NCBI GenBank assembly: GCA_902782655.1
Contig: CACZNY010000165.1
Coordinates: 1-5,938 of the forward strand
Direction: 5' to 3'
Source: an uncultured Lachnospiraceae bacterium
Lineage (GTDB): Bacteria; Bacillota; Clostridia; Lachnospirales; Lachnospiraceae
Length of the DNA stretch: 5,938 nt
Made by a program: the position numbers and the translations under genes
The notes under the pieces: generated by a model
The model's input: the letters and a program-made list of their open reading frames with translations, nothing else
Databases searched by the model: none
Told to the model about the DNA's origin: nothing
In this document: piece by piece, positions 5,837 through 5,938 of the stretch
Layout: each line of letters opens with the position of its first letter
How positions within the stretch are numbered: position 1 is the stretch's first letter

Positions 5837-5938
5837 TCAGATCTGCATCTGCATTATCTCACGGTAGGACTCCAGGAAGCGGTCGCGGAGGGCTACCGTA
5901 TACTGCAGGGCTGTCTGCGCCTTTGACTGTGCCACCGC
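5837..5938 (-). CDS. fliE: Flagellar hook-basal body protein FliE, C-terminal fragment (5' end outside window)
   Basis: FliE is the small adaptor that links the MS ring (FliF) to the proximal rod and is among the first proteins exported by the flagellar type III apparatus. Only the last 33 codons and a TGA stop (5839-5837) are in the window; the start lies beyond position 5938. The visible residues read AVAQSKAQTALQYTVALRDR followed by FLESYREIMQMQI. This matches the conserved FliE C-terminal helix: the A/Q-rich stretch, a conserved Arg in the LRDR segment, then the Y.EIM.MQI ending. Being immediately upstream of fliF is the usual place for fliE (flgB-flgC-fliE-fliF), which supports the call. 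The fragment was too short for an automatic ORF call and was read by hand. The family assignment is firm; total length and start are unknown. Confidence 0.93.
   Translation of the reverse strand, partial: AVAQSKAQTALQYTVALRDRFLESYREIMQMQI

Noticed and set aside
1..5938. Search for CRISPR, toxin-antitoxin, mobile element, tRNA or phage signatures that could indicate a novel system
   Set aside because: The window is filled by intact flagellar genes with no gap over 131 bases, and no sign of insertion, integration or an unexplained gene.

Overview
This window is one continuous stretch of a flagellar basal-body and type III export operon. Every supported gene lies on the minus strand, so the operon reads from high to low coordinates: fliE (last 33 codons only) – fliF – fliG – fliH – fliI – fliJ – a partial gene for a single-pass membrane protein in the position where Bacillus subtilis has ylxF (MotE-like). 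The content and order match the fliE-fliF-fliG-fliH-fliI-fliJ-ylxF block known from Firmicutes.

The organism is most likely a motile member of the Clostridia, probably Lachnospiraceae. This is inferred from four things: the gene order; the clostridial style of the FliF C-terminus, FliG tail and FliH N-terminus; strong AGGAGG-type ribosome binding sites; and frequent AAG, ATA and CTT codons with G+C near one half by eye. No 16S rRNA or other taxonomic marker is present, so genus cannot be given.

Layout on the minus strand: the FliE C-terminus ends at 5837. A 131-base gap (5706-5836) holds an 8-bp inverted repeat and a good ribosome binding site for fliF. From fliF onward the genes are packed with no room for promoters or terminators. 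There are 5 bases between fliF and fliG, an 8-base overlap of fliG and fliH (fliH starts with TTG), then three successive one-base TGATG overlaps (fliH/fliI, fliI/fliJ, fliJ/ylxF-like). No gene-free stretch exceeds 300 bases. No RNA gene, mobile element, CRISPR array or convincing promoter or terminator was seen.

How the genes work together: FliF forms the MS ring in the membrane and FliE joins it to the rod. FliG sits on the cytoplasmic face of the MS ring as the rotor protein that receives torque and switches direction. FliH, FliI and FliJ are the soluble export ATPase complex (regulator/stator, ATPase, central stalk) that feeds substrates to the export gate. The ylxF/MotE-like protein probably serves motility, but its exact role is not established. 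All complete genes look intact, with their key motifs present. I see a conventional flagellar operon here, not a new system. The points worth a second look concern translation coupling, non-ATG starts, the fliE-fliF hairpin and the less-studied membrane protein at the left edge.
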